DNA of 56,532 nt from Bacillota bacterium (GCA_023409735.1 JAEYRB010000031.1:1-56532), one strand, 5' to 3'. Counted from the stretch's first letter, positions 34,321 to 43,999 are shown. Numbers and translations: made by a program. Notes: generated by a model from the letters alone, not told the origin.

Positions 34321-35625
34321 ATGAGACGAATGACAACTTTTAGAAAAATTCTTATTGTACTTGCGGTATCTATTATAGCTGTTATTAGTACCGCATACGC
34401 AAAAATCATACTGATGATTCCTGATGAAATGATACTTGTCGAGGGAGAAAAGTATGTCTACAATTTAAGCAGCCTCTTTCCTTTGAGTATAAAAGCAGAT
34501 AATGACGGCGTGCTTGAGATAAATGGAAGCTACACTGAAAAAAATAAAAGTGTAGGAGCAGCCAGGCCGGTTTCTTTGTTCTCAACAAAGAATGGCAATG
34601 TTAATCTTAACTTAAAATTTTTCGGTTTTCTTCCCGTAAAAACTGTAAATGTGGATATTGTTGAAAGCAAAAAGGTAATTGCCTGCGGTAATACAGTAGG
34701 AGTTAAGCTTAAGCTGGATGGAATACTTGTTATCGGTATATCAGACGTTGAAAATGGAAATGTAAAGTATACGCCGGTTAGAAACAGCGGCATAAAGGCC
34801 GGCAGCGTTATAACAGAAGTAAACGGAAAGACACCTGATGGAATCAGCGGGTTAATTAAAGCTATAGACGCAAGCAATGGGAAGACTATGAAAATAGATT
34901 TCATAACTGATAATGAAAAAAGTACGGCTTATATCACTCCTATTTTATCCTCAGAGGACAAGAAATATCATATAGGTCTTTTCGTCAGAGACAGTACTGC
35001 AGGTATAGGTACACTGACATACTACGATTACGATGACAATGTATTCGGTGCATTGGGACACGGAATTACAGATATTGATACGGGTGCATTGATGAGCGTA
35101 GAGTCAGGAGAGATAATGGAATCTAGTATAGTAGGTATTAAAGTTGGCAAATCAGGAGAGCCGGGGGAGTTAAAAGGAGTATTTGCAGGTAATACGAAAT
35201 TGGGAGATATAAAAGTTAACAGCAGCGTTGGAATATATGGAACGCTAAGTGCGTACGCAAAGGAAAAATTTAACGGGAAAGTATATCCGGTTGGTGTGAG
35301 GGCTGATATAAAGGAAGGACCTGCAACGATTTTATCTAATATTAATGGGAAGAACATTGAGGAGTTTGGGATAGTAATTCAAAGAATTTCGCGACAAAAC
35401 CTGAATGGCTCAAAGGGCATGATATTAAAAATTACGGATGAACGTTTGCTAAAGGCTACGGGAGGGATAGTTCAAGGGATGAGCGGCAGCCCTATCATAC
35501 AAAATGGAAAAATAATTGGTGCAGTTACCCATGTCTTTGTCAATGATCCAACAAGAGGATATGGAATTTCACTTGAGAAAATGCTTGAGGCAGCAGACAA
35601 TATGCCGGTTAAGAATGCATCATAG
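34321..35625 (+). CDS. spoIVB: Stage IV sporulation protein B (signalling serine protease)
   Basis: SpoIVB is secreted by the forespore and cleaves SpoIVFA to release sigma-K processing. The 434-aa protein has an N-terminal anchor (about 8-30), a PDZ domain (about 118-210), and the S55 peptidase domain with His247 in GALGHGI and Ser390 in GMSGSPI. Start has GCAGGAGG. The gene is followed by spo0A as in nearly all spore formers. Confidence 0.96.
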   Translation: MRRMTTFRKILIVLAVSIIAVISTAYAKIILMIPDEMILVEGEKYVYNLSSLFPLSIKADNDGVLEINGSYTEKNKSVGAARPVSLFSTKNGNVNLNLKFFGFLPVKTVNVDIVESKKVIACGNTVGVKLKLDGILVIGISDVENGNVKYTPVRNSGIKAGSVITEVNGKTPDGISGLIKAIDASNGKTMKIDFITDNEKSTAYITPILSSEDKKYHIGLFVRDSTAGIGTLTYYDYDDNVFGALGHGITDIDTGALMSVESGEIMESSIVGIKVGKSGEPGELKGVFAGNTKLGDIKVNSSVGIYGTLSAYAKEKFNGKVYPVGVRADIKEGPATILSNINGKNIEEFGIVIQRISRQNLNGSKGMILKITDERLLKATGGIVQGMSGSPIIQNGKIIGAVTHVFVNDPTRGYGISLEKMLEAADNMPVKNAS

Positions 35626-35636
35626 CCTTGGTTACC

Positions 35637-35686
35637 GATAAATGCCTGGTAATCGAATTACAATCGGTTACCGGGCATTTGCTTTG
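35637..35686 (+). terminator. Terminator after spoIVB
   Basis: Long stem with AAATGCC (35640-35646) against GGCATTT (35674-35680) extended inward by GGTAA/TTACC. Weak T tract. Confidence 0.8.
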
Positions 35687-35734
35687 TGGCAGACTTTATA
35701 GGAAATAGTAAGAAAAAATGAGGAAATGATAAGT

Positions 35735-35763
35735 TTGACATTTGAACTATTTTTATATAGAAT
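35735..35763 (+). promoter_or_regulatory. Sigma-A promoter upstream of spo0A
   Basis: TTGACA (35735-35740), exactly 17 nt, then TAGAAT (35758-35763). About 195 nt lie between this and the spo0A start; the leader is AT-rich with no other gene. AGGAAAT at 35721 with GAAC at 35744 weakly resembles a sigma-H promoter, but the spacing is loose. Confidence 0.7.
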
Positions 35764-35957
35764 TAGCTTGCAGAAATGTGTTGAAATGCTTTAATATTAA
35801 GCATTTCAGGAATAAATTGTTAAGTGAGAACACAATTGAAAAAAACAATAATTTACAAAAATGATAAAAAACTGCTTGAATAATGAACTAAACACAAATA
35901 TAATGACATTGAATGAACTTGGCACAAAGAGTGTAGATTGTATTAGGGGGGATACGC

Positions 35958-36761
35958 TTGCAGGAAAAAAAGATACAAATTGTCATCGCGGATGACAATA
36001 GGGAATTTGGTGACATCTTATGCGAATACCTGAGTAACCAAAACGACATTGAAGTAATTGGAATGGCCAGAGATGGTAACGAGGCGATTGATCTAATTAC
36101 ATCAAAGACACCTGACATCGCTATTCTTGACATTATTATGCCACATCTTGACGGACTTGGAGTATTGGAAAAAATCAATTCAATGTCTATGAAAAAACGT
36201 CCTCTATTCATCATCTTATCAGCTGTAGGTCAGGATAAGATAACACAGAGAGCCCTTGCACTAGGAGCCGAATATTATATTGTTAAGCCCTTCGACATGG
36301 ATGTTCTTGTATCCAGAATAAGGCAGCTTAAGGATTCGACTAAAAATGCAATTATACGTTCTGAATATGCCATGGAATCGAAAGCGCAATATCATACGCC
36401 GGTTCAGCGAAATCTTGAGGTCGAAGTAACAAGCATAATGCATGAAATAGGGGTTCCTGCTCATATTAAGGGTTATCAATACCTTAGAGATGCAATAATG
36501 ATGGTTGTGAAGGACCTGGATATTATTAATTCAATAACAAAGCAGCTATATCCATCTATAGCACGTGTTTACAATACGACCCCAAGCAGAGTGGAAAGAG
36601 CCATCAGGCATGCAATAGAGGTTGCATGGAGCAGAGGACAGGTCGAGGCTATCGACGAGCTCTTTGGCTATACTGTAAGTATAGGTAAGGGAAAGCCTAC
36701 TAATTCTGAATTCATTGCAATGGTTGCCGATAAACTGAGACTGGAAATGAAGGTAAGCTAA
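35958..36761 (+). CDS. spo0A: Sporulation master regulator Spo0A
   Basis: A 267-aa response regulator. The receiver domain (1-125) has the acidic pair Asp12/Asp13, the phospho-acceptor Asp58 in AILDII and the Lys of IVKPFD. The Spo0A C-terminal DNA-binding domain (about 150-267) contains the recognition region TPSRVERAIRHAIEVAWSRG, which binds 0A boxes. TTG start with AGGGGGG 6 nt upstream. A sigma-A-like promoter and a terminator bound it. Confidence 0.98.
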   Translation: MQEKKIQIVIADDNREFGDILCEYLSNQNDIEVIGMARDGNEAIDLITSKTPDIAILDIIMPHLDGLGVLEKINSMSMKKRPLFIILSAVGQDKITQRALALGAEYYIVKPFDMDVLVSRIRQLKDSTKNAIIRSEYAMESKAQYHTPVQRNLEVEVTSIMHEIGVPAHIKGYQYLRDAIMMVVKDLDIINSITKQLYPSIARVYNTTPSRVERAIRHAIEVAWSRGQVEAIDELFGYTVSIGKGKPTNSEFIAMVADKLRLEMKVS

Positions 36762-36771
36762 ATCATTATAT

Positions 36772-36805
36772 AAAAAAGCTGTTTCATTAAGAAATAGCTT
36801 TTTTA
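36772..36805 (+). terminator. Terminator after spo0A
   Basis: AAAAAAGCT-gtTTC...GAAat-AGCTTTTTT. Strong stem with T run directly after the spo0A stop. Confidence 0.92.
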
Positions 36806-36808
36806 TTA

Positions 36809-36876
36809 ATGCCGTTGCCCAAAGGGCAGCAGCAAAAAGGCGAGGTGGCTCGATGCCCCTGGGACTTTTATTCTTG
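36809..36876 (+). repeat. Family D intergenic repeat, copy 1
   Basis: Starts GTTGCCCAAAGGGCAGCAGC (hairpin GCCC-aaa-GGGC), continues AAAAAGGCGAGGTGGCTCGA and ends GCCCCTGGGACTTTTATT. It shares about 70 bp with 43931, 46531 and 50025. Placed just after the spo0A terminator. Confidence 0.75.
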
Positions 36877-36991
36877 ATGCTATTTAAGTTACTTACCACA
36901 CAGTAACCTTCTATTTTGTGTATTAAATTGAAGCTTTGGCTTGGCATAGATTAGATCATACTATATATCTGGGATTTTGCAAATTCTTTAC

Positions 36992-37321
36992 TTATGAAAG
37001 AATAGCCAGAAGAAGCATATAGGATGCTGTACCACCAATAATACTAAAAAGTGTGTTCTTTTTCCATACGGTAAGAAGCACAGTGAGAAGCACTGCAATA
37101 ATTTCAGGCAATGCATACGGTGCAGTTGTAAATGAAATATCCTTTAAGCAATAAACACATAACATACCCATTACAGCATAGGGAAGAACCTTTCCTAAAT
37201 ACTTAACATATGCAGGTATCTTCTCGGTGTTTCGGAAGATAAGAAATGGAAGGTATCGGATTGCTGCCGTTACTAATGATATTGTAAGGATAATGAGAGC
37301 TGCATGGGTATCATTTTGCAT
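36992..37321 (-). CDS. azlD: Branched-chain amino acid exporter small subunit AzlD
   Basis: A 109-aa protein with four hydrophobic helices and the AzlD pattern AAIRYLPFLIFRN near residue 20. AzlC-AzlD export branched-chain amino acids and analogues such as 4-azaleucine. It overlaps azlC by 11 nt, so the two are translated together. Confidence 0.93.
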   Translation of the reverse strand: MQNDTHAALIILTISLVTAAIRYLPFLIFRNTEKIPAYVKYLGKVLPYAVMGMLCVYCLKDISFTTAPYALPEIIAVLLTVLLTVWKKNTLFSIIGGTASYMLLLAILS

Positions 37322-38024
37322 TTTGTTCCACCTCCATACCGGTTCGTATGCATTGTTTCTGCATAAAAGTCAAAGCAAGTGTAATGCAAAGCATAGAAGG
37401 AATGAGAAAATTGGAGCTTCCGAAGAACAGACGGCAAAGGAGTGAAAACAAAAGGCCAAGGATTGATGGAAGATGATTTTTTGTTGACATCCATTGGCTC
37501 ACATAGGTTGTTACAAATAGTGCTGTCATGGCAAACTCGATCCCCATGAAGTTAAAATCGAGAGCAGAGCTAGCCAGTGACCCAAGTACACTTCCGATTA
37601 TCCAGTAGATATGGTCAAATAGTGAGACCAGCAGACGATAAAGGTTAGGATCCTCTCCCTTCGGATAATCTCCGTCACAGAGAAGCGAATAGGTCTCATC
37701 CGTCAGTGCCAGAACAAGATATGGTTTGTACTTCCCGGCAGTCTTATAATTCCCAAGCATAGAAATTCCATAGAAGAGATGCCTGGCATTTACTATAAGT
37801 GTTGTAATCATAACTGTAATGAGTGAAGAACCGGATGCCATCAGGGAAGCACCGACAAATTGCATTGACCCGGCATATATAAAGGTACTCATTGCCAGCG
37901 CCCACACGACGCTATAGCCATTTTGTTCTAGCAGAATTCCAAATCCGATTCCTACTACCATATACCCGGCCATGACAGGTATAGATTTTATTAAAGCTTT
38001 TTTTATCACATTTCTTGTTAACAT
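37311..38024 (-). CDS. azlC: Branched-chain amino acid exporter large subunit AzlC
   Basis: A 237-aa membrane protein with seven hydrophobic segments and AzlC motifs GIGFGILLEQNGYS and ARHLFYGISML. With AzlD it forms the exporter. The 224 nt upstream are AT-rich and hold the promoter; a MerR-type gene lies further upstream on the same strand and may control it. Confidence 0.94.
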   Translation of the reverse strand: MLTRNVIKKALIKSIPVMAGYMVVGIGFGILLEQNGYSVVWALAMSTFIYAGSMQFVGASLMASGSSLITVMITTLIVNARHLFYGISMLGNYKTAGKYKPYLVLALTDETYSLLCDGDYPKGEDPNLYRLLVSLFDHIYWIIGSVLGSLASSALDFNFMGIEFAMTALFVTTYVSQWMSTKNHLPSILGLLFSLLCRLFFGSSNFLIPSMLCITLALTFMQKQCIRTGMEVEQNAK

Positions 38025-38248
38025 GTTATTTCCTTCGTAACTTTATGACTAAACATTATATTAAATATATAAATTTTGTCAATCTGTTGCGAAGCATTTA
38101 TGAATTAAAAACAAGTTGCCTTAAAAACAAGTTGTGCTTATCCATCCATAATCTATATTACATGACAAAAAAGATTACTTAACCAATTATTTAACCTTTA
38201 ATCTGATTAATGCGTTTGCCTAGACAAAGTATAATAGAGATGTGTAGT

Positions 38249-38815
38249 TTATTGTGCCTTTCTGAAAAACAGCGTTCTTAATGATGATTTTTTTTTGTTT
38301 TTCTTTCTCCAGCTGCCAATGGCCTCATCAACATCCTGATAATGCTTATCCATCTTGCTTTCAAGCTTTCTCATGCTGTTTTCGACACATGCACCCAGCT
38401 CAAGTTTGCTTTTATTAATCTCTCTTGCCAGTATATCTTGAGCAGATAATATTTCTGTTGTAATATTGTTAGTCAGCTGCTTAGAAAAATCATCAAAAAA
38501 TAGCTTCATAGAATCATACTCTTTGTCTGACACTGGCTTGAGGGAAACCTCATCAATATTAGCAGGAGCATTGGGTGAGAAAAGGCATTCATCCTGAAAT
38601 ATTTTCTTTATTGCCTTTATTTCCAGGCCTTCACTGCGCATTACCTTTATCTTGTACATAATATTTGCCATTTCGGCTGTATAGAAACGCCGTCCTCGGT
38701 CATCCTTTGGAACTGTCAATTCAAGCTCCTTTTCATAAAAGCGCAGGGCATGATCTGTTAATTGAAGCATCTCACTTAATTCGGTTATTGAATATTTTTC
38801 TTTTAAGATTTCCAT
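38249..38815 (-). CDS. MerR-type HTH regulator with coiled-coil tail
   Basis: A 188-aa protein. Residues 8-75 form a MerR winged helix (YSITELSEMLQLTDHALRFYEKE, then RRFYTAEMANIMYKIKVMRSEG). The C-terminal half is charged helix with Cys/Leu spacing and no obvious effector site, ending in a basic KKNKKKSSLR tail. The regulon is unknown; azlC may be a target (inference from position). Confidence 0.85.
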   Translation of the reverse strand: MEILKEKYSITELSEMLQLTDHALRFYEKELELTVPKDDRGRRFYTAEMANIMYKIKVMRSEGLEIKAIKKIFQDECLFSPNAPANIDEVSLKPVSDKEYDSMKLFFDDFSKQLTNNITTEILSAQDILAREINKSKLELGACVENSMRKLESKMDKHYQDVDEAIGSWRKKNKKKSSLRTLFFRKAQ

Positions 38816-38886
38816 TTTATCCTCCGTGTATGAACATCCGGTTGGTTGACTAAATACACGATATCATAAATGGTAAATAATGTAAA

Positions 38887-39804
38887 TCATAGCTGCTTAT
38901 TTCTCAATATTTCCAAAGCTTTATCCATATCCGAGGGGATGTTGGCTGTGAAATCAAGTCTTTCACCGGTTACAGGATGATTGAATGCGGTATGTACTGA
39001 GTGGAGAGCCTGTCTTGACATTAAGCCGTCATAAATGCCTTCGAATTCATGTAAAGGATATAAGGTATCACCAATAAGAGGATGACCAATAGCCTGACAA
39101 TGAACCCGTATTTGATGTGTTCGGCCTGTTTCAAGTACAAATTTTAAAAGAGAGGCTTCGTCATATTGCTCCAGAACTTCAAAATGAGTAACAGATGGGG
39201 CACCATCTTCAGATATGTGCCGAAGCATAATACTTCCGGGTAACCTTTCAATAGGAAGATCTATCGTACCTGAAGAGCTTGTAAAAGAGCCATGCACTAT
39301 GCCAATGTATTCCTTCAGGTATGTATTGCTGTGCATCTGGCGTATAAGGCTTTCCTGAACGAATGGGTTGAGAGCGAAAACTATAATACCGGATGTATCA
39401 CGATCAAGTCTGCTTACAGGGCGCACCAGTGTTTTAATGCCCTTTTGAAGAAGATAATACATAAGTCCGTTGGCAACTGTTCCGGTAAAGTGCCGTGCTG
39501 TAGGATGAACAACGGTGTCAGAAGGCTTATTAATAACAATTAAGCTTTCATCTTCATAGATAATATCAAGCTCCATGGGTTCGGGAACTACAGCCTCATT
39601 CAGCTCGTCCCATTCCATATGTACTTCAAGAAGGTCTCCCTCGTGTACAGGAACGTTTACATGGACAGGGCTTGAATTTAAAAGAATTTGGCCTGAATAT
39701 TTTAATTTTTTTACTAGCCTTTCGGAGAGATTAAGCCTGCTCTTCAATATAAATTTTACTGTTTTGCCCTGGTCTCCCGGGAGAACTGTAAGAGATAGTA
39801 TCAT
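38887..39804 (-). CDS. RluA family 23S rRNA/tRNA pseudouridine synthase
   Basis: A 305-aa enzyme. An S4-like N-terminal region (about 15-75; LNLSERLVKKLKYSGQILLN) precedes the RluA catalytic core with RPVSRLDRDTSGIIVFA, where the Asp after Arg-Leu is the nucleophile, and later GRTHQIRVHCQAIGHPL(I/L)GD. ATG 39804 has GAGGTGG upstream; GTG 39813 lies in that site. It most resembles RluD/YjbO-type enzymes; the exact target uridine cannot be told. Confidence 0.93.
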   Translation of the reverse strand: MILSLTVLPGDQGKTVKFILKSRLNLSERLVKKLKYSGQILLNSSPVHVNVPVHEGDLLEVHMEWDELNEAVVPEPMELDIIYEDESLIVINKPSDTVVHPTARHFTGTVANGLMYYLLQKGIKTLVRPVSRLDRDTSGIIVFALNPFVQESLIRQMHSNTYLKEYIGIVHGSFTSSSGTIDLPIERLPGSIMLRHISEDGAPSVTHFEVLEQYDEASLLKFVLETGRTHQIRVHCQAIGHPLIGDTLYPLHEFEGIYDGLMSRQALHSVHTAFNHPVTGERLDFTANIPSDMDKALEILRNKQL

Positions 39805-40081
39805 TAAATCCACCTCGGTACATAAAGTAGCTACATCTTACACCAGCATAGCTTTTAACGCAAGGCTGTAAGAAGTATGGTTAATTTATATGCAATTTAG
39901 CACATGGGGCCTTTATTATAGAGGCGAACAGACATTTAAACCTGACTATTAACGGTATTCACTGCTTCAGTATAGGTCAGGCACCCTTCACGAATTCTGC
40001 AATATTTAACGACAAGCTGCTCATTAAAGATTTGGAGATCGGCACCTTGCACGTGAATTGTTAGTTTAATAACGAATTTAA

Positions 40082-40195
40082 ATGGTTAAAAAGCTCTTGA
40101 CGAGGAGTTATGGGAAAGTAGCTCTCGTGATTTTGATGCTAAATAGGGAAATTGCAGAGGAAATAGACATTGAAATGCTATTTGAAGTGGGATAA
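40082..40195 (+). pseudogene. 37-codon open frame, possible gene remnant
   Basis: The frame reads MVKKLLTRSYGKVALVILML then NREIAEEIDIEMLFEVG. The composition is protein-like but there is no ribosome site. It sits in a 597-nt gap (39805-40401) that otherwise holds only the family F element. Not recognised. It could be a tail fragment of a lost gene. Confidence 0.3.
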
Positions 40196-40248
40196 AATGA
40201 GTATGTGTTGTTAATTAAGGCAAAAAATTTAAGGTTAGAGTATTTGAT

Positions 40249-40368
40249 AAAGACATTTGCGATGTAGCCATAAATATATTTAGCTGTACAATATATGATG
40301 GCTAGCTGCTAGCTACAGCCATAAATATGCTGTACTGCTCGGGAAAATGATACATCGCAAATGCCTAA
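40249..40368. repeat. MITE-like element, family F copy 2
   Basis: About 120 bp with termini AGACATTTGCGATGTA (40251-40266) and TACATCGCAAATGCCTAA (40351-40368), inverted. The interior has a self-complementary GCTAGCTGCTAGC. The same terminal sequence occurs at 22121-22230. Confidence 0.7.
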
Positions 40369-40401
40369 GAACGCATGAACCGGAGAGGAAATTACTAAAG
40401 A

Positions 40402-41694
40402 ATGAATAGCAAATACATAAGCTTTTTATCGGGCAATTTCGGCTTTAGCGAGGATATTATTGAATTAGCAAGATCAGCTGAGAACGAGATCTCATGTACA
40501 TTTGACAGAATTAATGAAATAAGAGAGATAAATCAGTATAAGGTTATAGCTGCCATGCAGGAGCATAATCTGAGTGACTCTCACTTTACCGGAACGACCG
40601 GGTATGGTTATGATGATAAAGGGAGAGAAGTCCTGGACAATGTATATGCAAGCATTTTTAAAGCTGAAGCTGCTCTGGTAAGACATCAGATAGCAGCAGG
40701 AACACAGGCTCTTGCAGTATGCCTTTTTGGTAATCTCAGGCCGGGGGATGAGCTTGTTTCAATAACAGGAAAGCCATATGATACCCTTGAGGAGGTTATA
40801 GGTATCCGCGGTGAGGGCGCCGGATCTTTAAAGGATTTCGGTGTAAGTTATCGTCAGGTAGAGCTCCTCGAAGATGGCTCTATTGATTTGGAGAGCGTGA
40901 AATGTTCCATAAGCAGTAAAACAAAAATGGTACTTATACAGCGCTCCAGAGGCTATGGATGGAGACCTGCCATAAAAATATGTGATATGAGAAAGGCAAT
41001 TGAAGCTATTAAGAGCGTTAAAAAAGATGTAATTGTAATGGTAGATAATTGCTATGGAGAATTTGTAGAAACAGAAGAGCCTATTGAAGCAGGGGCAGAT
41101 ATTGCGGCCGGTTCTTTGATCAAAAATCCGGGAGGAGGACTTGTCCCGGCAGGTGGGTATGTTGTCGGAAAAGCCCAGTATGTTAAAAATGCTGCCTACA
41201 GGCTGACAGCTCCCGGACTTGGAAGCAAGATAGGAGCGACGCTAGGGAATAACAGGCTTATGTTTCAGGGGCTTTTCATGGCACCTCACGTTGTTGCAGA
41301 GAGCATAAAAGGCGCAGTTTTCTGTGCAGCTGTTATGAAACGGCTGGGTTTTGATACAGATCCGCAGCCTGATGAAATAAGAAGCGATATTATTCAGGCA
41401 ATAAAATTTAACAATCCGGAAAGTATGATAGCATTTATACAGGGGATACAGAAGGGATCGCCTGTTGATGCTTACGTAACACCTGAACCATGGGACATGC
41501 CGGGCTATGATAGCCCTGTAATAATGGCGGCAGGCGCATTTATTCAAGGCTCCTCCATAGAGCTGAGCGCAGACGCGCCCGTGAAACCACCCTACACAGC
41601 CTATATGCAGGGCGGTATGGTGTATGAACATGTTAAGCTTGGAGTTATGTCAGCTTTGAAGTTCATGCAGGAGAGAAAACTTATAATGAGATAA
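40402..41694 (+). CDS. Methionine gamma-lyase family (YnbB/aluminium-resistance type) PLP enzyme
   Basis: A 430-aa fold-type I PLP protein of the group once labelled aluminium resistance protein. It shows VRHQIAAGTQALAVCLFGNLRPGDEL (about 93-118), VDNCYGEFVE, and the PLP-lysine segment GSLIKNPGGGLVPAGGY (about 235). True substrate unknown. It follows a long gap and ends at a family C hairpin. Bacillus ynbB lies by glnR; here it precedes an HlyD-like gene. Confidence 0.9.
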   Translation: MNSKYISFLSGNFGFSEDIIELARSAENEISCTFDRINEIREINQYKVIAAMQEHNLSDSHFTGTTGYGYDDKGREVLDNVYASIFKAEAALVRHQIAAGTQALAVCLFGNLRPGDELVSITGKPYDTLEEVIGIRGEGAGSLKDFGVSYRQVELLEDGSIDLESVKCSISSKTKMVLIQRSRGYGWRPAIKICDMRKAIEAIKSVKKDVIVMVDNCYGEFVETEEPIEAGADIAAGSLIKNPGGGLVPAGGYVVGKAQYVKNAAYRLTAPGLGSKIGATLGNNRLMFQGLFMAPHVVAESIKGAVFCAAVMKRLGFDTDPQPDEIRSDIIQAIKFNNPESMIAFIQGIQKGSPVDAYVTPEPWDMPGYDSPVIMAAGAFIQGSSIELSADAPVKPPYTAYMQGGMVYEHVKLGVMSALKFMQERKLIMR

Positions 41695-41706
41695 CAAAGA
41701 TATCTC

Positions 41707-41812
41707 CCACCTCCGGGCTCTTTTGCTTTTGCAAAAAGCCTAGGTGGCTAATATAAATTTTATGTTCATAGGTTGGAAAGTTTTCTACAAACGAAAAATT
41801 GAAGCGTTATAA
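41707..41812. repeat. Family C hairpin (copy 2) and degenerate family B element
   Basis: Outer arms CCACCT (41707-41712) and AGGTGG (41742-41747) with an inner GGGCTcTTTTGC/GCAAAAaGCC stem, resembling 15882-15922. It is followed by a degraded family B unit GGAAAGTTTTCTACAAACGA ending with GCGTTATAAGG at 41804-41814. The AAGG of that unit doubles as the ribosome site of the next gene. Confidence 0.6.
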
Positions 41813-41825
41813 GGTTATGATAAGT

Positions 41826-43211
41826 ATGAAAAAACGCGATGAGAACAATAAAATAAAATACATAAGAGAAATAAAGTCAGAAAAAGATGCCGCTTTGCTT
41901 ACAGCTGAGCAGGATGATATTGACGATGATGGAGCAATCGACAATCAAGAAGGCCAAAGCGGAAAACTATCTAAGCGTATTACGCTTGGGGGCTTAATTC
42001 TGGTTCTGTTTCTGTTGCTTTATATTCCATCCTTGATCAACTGGCTTACAGGAAACAATGTTACAACTGATATAATCAACATTGGAAAAATTGAGGATTC
42101 AATTAATTCAAACGGAATTATTATAAGAGATGAAGTGCTTCTTGATAAGGCTTTAGCAGGAGGCCGATATATACCTTTGATACCTGAAGGAGAAAAGACA
42201 AAGGCAAATTATCAGATAGCGTCGATCCTTGGCAGTGGATCTGATATAATTATGGATAAGATAGATGACATAAATTCAAAGGTACTTAAGGCACGTATGG
42301 ATATTGTTGAAAAGACGAATTTCTTTTCAGAAGATCTTAAAAAGCTTGACGCTGAAATTTTACAGCAGTCAAAAAAAATGGCCGAAGCTTCCAACAATAA
42401 TGATCTTACAGAAATCTCCAGATGCCGGGAAAAGATAAGAGCAATTATAGACAAGAAAGCTGAAATTATTGGCGAAAACGCCACCAATGAATATATAGAC
42501 TCATTAGAGCAAGAGAAGGCATTACTAAAAAAACAGCTTGGTGAAAACACTACAACAGTGGTATCCAAACACTCAGGAATAGTTTCTTATAAAATTGACG
42601 GTCTTGAGACCTCTTTAGCAACAGATTCTCTAGAAGGCCTTTCATCTGAGAATATTTCCAAAATCATTGACAATTATACATATAACAGGTCGAAGGATGA
42701 GGTTGAGGCCGGCGGATATATTGCCAAAATTATTAAAGGTACAGACATATATATTGCATCAGTTTTAAAAACTGAAAGCTCAAAAGAATATGAAATAGGC
42801 GATAAAATTACAATTCGGATCAACGATATTGGAATAGAAGCATCCGGAACAATTACAAATAAAAACGTGGAAAAAGATGGAAACACAGTACTTGTAGTAA
42901 AAATAAGCCGTGGCTTGGATTTGCTTTCAGCTTACAGAGTAGTTAACATAGACATAATAAAAAGAACTGAGGAAGGTCTTAAGGTGCCGCTGAGGTGCCT
43001 GAGGGATATTTCAAAGGACAGTACAACCGCAAATATTATGCTGGTAAAATATAATGTGGCAGACATAAGGAAGGTAAACATTATCTGTAAAGATGATGAA
43101 TATGCAATTATTAGTACGCCTGAGAACGAGCTTAAAGAAACGGTTAATTTATATGATATATTTGTTATAAATCCTGATAAAGCAAAGGAAGGAGATATTA
43201 TTGAAAAATGA
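41826..43211 (+). CDS. HlyD-like membrane fusion protein
   Basis: A 461-aa bitopic protein: a charged cytoplasmic tail (1-56), one membrane helix (about 58-78, TLGGLILVLFLLLYIP), then an extracytoplasmic part with a coiled coil (KTNFFSEDLKKLDAEILQQS) flanked by lipoyl/barrel-sandwich-like strands (VSKHSGIVSYKIDG). Known in Clostridia upstream of yggS-sepF; the role is unknown, perhaps envelope or septum related. The start is uncertain: ATG 41826 has AAGG at 11 nt; ATG 41817 and TTG 41799 are alternatives. The gene overlaps yggS by 4 nt (ATGA). Confidence 0.8.
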   Translation: MKKRDENNKIKYIREIKSEKDAALLTAEQDDIDDDGAIDNQEGQSGKLSKRITLGGLILVLFLLLYIPSLINWLTGNNVTTDIINIGKIEDSINSNGIIIRDEVLLDKALAGGRYIPLIPEGEKTKANYQIASILGSGSDIIMDKIDDINSKVLKARMDIVEKTNFFSEDLKKLDAEILQQSKKMAEASNNNDLTEISRCREKIRAIIDKKAEIIGENATNEYIDSLEQEKALLKKQLGENTTTVVSKHSGIVSYKIDGLETSLATDSLEGLSSENISKIIDNYTYNRSKDEVEAGGYIAKIIKGTDIYIASVLKTESSKEYEIGDKITIRINDIGIEASGTITNKNVEKDGNTVLVVKISRGLDLLSAYRVVNIDIIKRTEEGLKVPLRCLRDISKDSTTANIMLVKYNVADIRKVNIICKDDEYAIISTPENELKETVNLYDIFVINPDKAKEGDIIEK

Positions 43212-43909
43212 GTGATGAATTATTATATATAGATCAAAATTGCCATGGTGTAATGGAACGTATCAGAGCCGCAGCGGAAAAAGCAAGAAGAGATCCCGAG
43301 GAGATAAAGCTGATTGCAGTTACAAAAACAGTGGACACTGATAGGATTAGTAAGGCGCTCGAGTGCGGAATAACAGATACAGGCGAAAATAGAGTTCAGG
43401 AATTATGTGATAAATACGATATATTGGGTGACAGGTGCAAATGGCATTTGATAGGTCATTTACAGACAAACAAGGTTAAATATATTATTGATAAGGTATG
43501 CCTTATACACTCACTTGACAGTATTGAACTGGCTGAGGAAATACAGAAAAGAGCAGAAAAGTCAGGAAAAACAGTTGAGGTTCTGGTTCAGGTAAATGTG
43601 GCAGCGGAAGCCACTAAGTTTGGAATAGAACCGGAAAACGCAATTGATTTTGTACGGAAGCTGAGTTCAATGGGAAATATTAAGGTGAGAGGACTTATGA
43701 CAATAGCACCATTCTCAGAGGATCCTGAACAAGTCAGATGGGTATTTGCAAGCCTTAGAAAATTGCGTATTGACATAATTGGGGAAAATATTGATAATAT
43801 AAATATGGATTACCTTTCAATGGGCATGAGTAATGACTTTGAGGTTGCAATTGAAGAAGGTGCCAATATGGTAAGAGTTGGAACATCAATTTTTGGAAGG
43901 CGCCAATAG
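43208..43909 (+). CDS. yggS: YggS family PLP homeostasis protein
   Basis: A 233-aa single-domain alanine-racemase-like barrel that binds PLP without known catalysis. The PLP Lys is in IKLIAVTKTV (about residue 37), followed by GENRVQEL, WHLIGHLQTNKVK, and the C-terminal VRVGTSIFGRR phosphate site. It heads the standard yggS-sepF-yggT-ylmH-divIVA cell-division cluster. Confidence 0.95.
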   Translation: MSDELLYIDQNCHGVMERIRAAAEKARRDPEEIKLIAVTKTVDTDRISKALECGITDTGENRVQELCDKYDILGDRCKWHLIGHLQTNKVKYIIDKVCLIHSLDSIELAEEIQKRAEKSGKTVEVLVQVNVAAEATKFGIEPENAIDFVRKLSSMGNIKVRGLMTIAPFSEDPEQVRWVFASLRKLRIDIIGENIDNINMDYLSMGMSNDFEVAIEEGANMVRVGTSIFGRRQ

Positions 43910-43930
43910 GATTTCTGAAATTATTCTATT

Positions 43931-43999
43931 AATAACGTTGACCGAAGAACTTCAGCTAAAAGGCAGAGGGGCCCGATACCCCGAGACTTTTGCTCTTAC
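43931..43999 (+). repeat. Family D intergenic repeat, copy 2
   Basis: Diverged copy: first hairpin degraded (GACCGAAGAACTTCAGC), second conserved as GGGGCCCGATACCCC, then GAGACTTTT. It lies between yggS and sepF. Confidence 0.65.

Noticed and set aside
35721..35748. Sigma-H promoter for spo0A
   Set aside because: AGGAAAT and GAAC are present, but spacing and the -10 match are too loose; the sigma-A site is much better.
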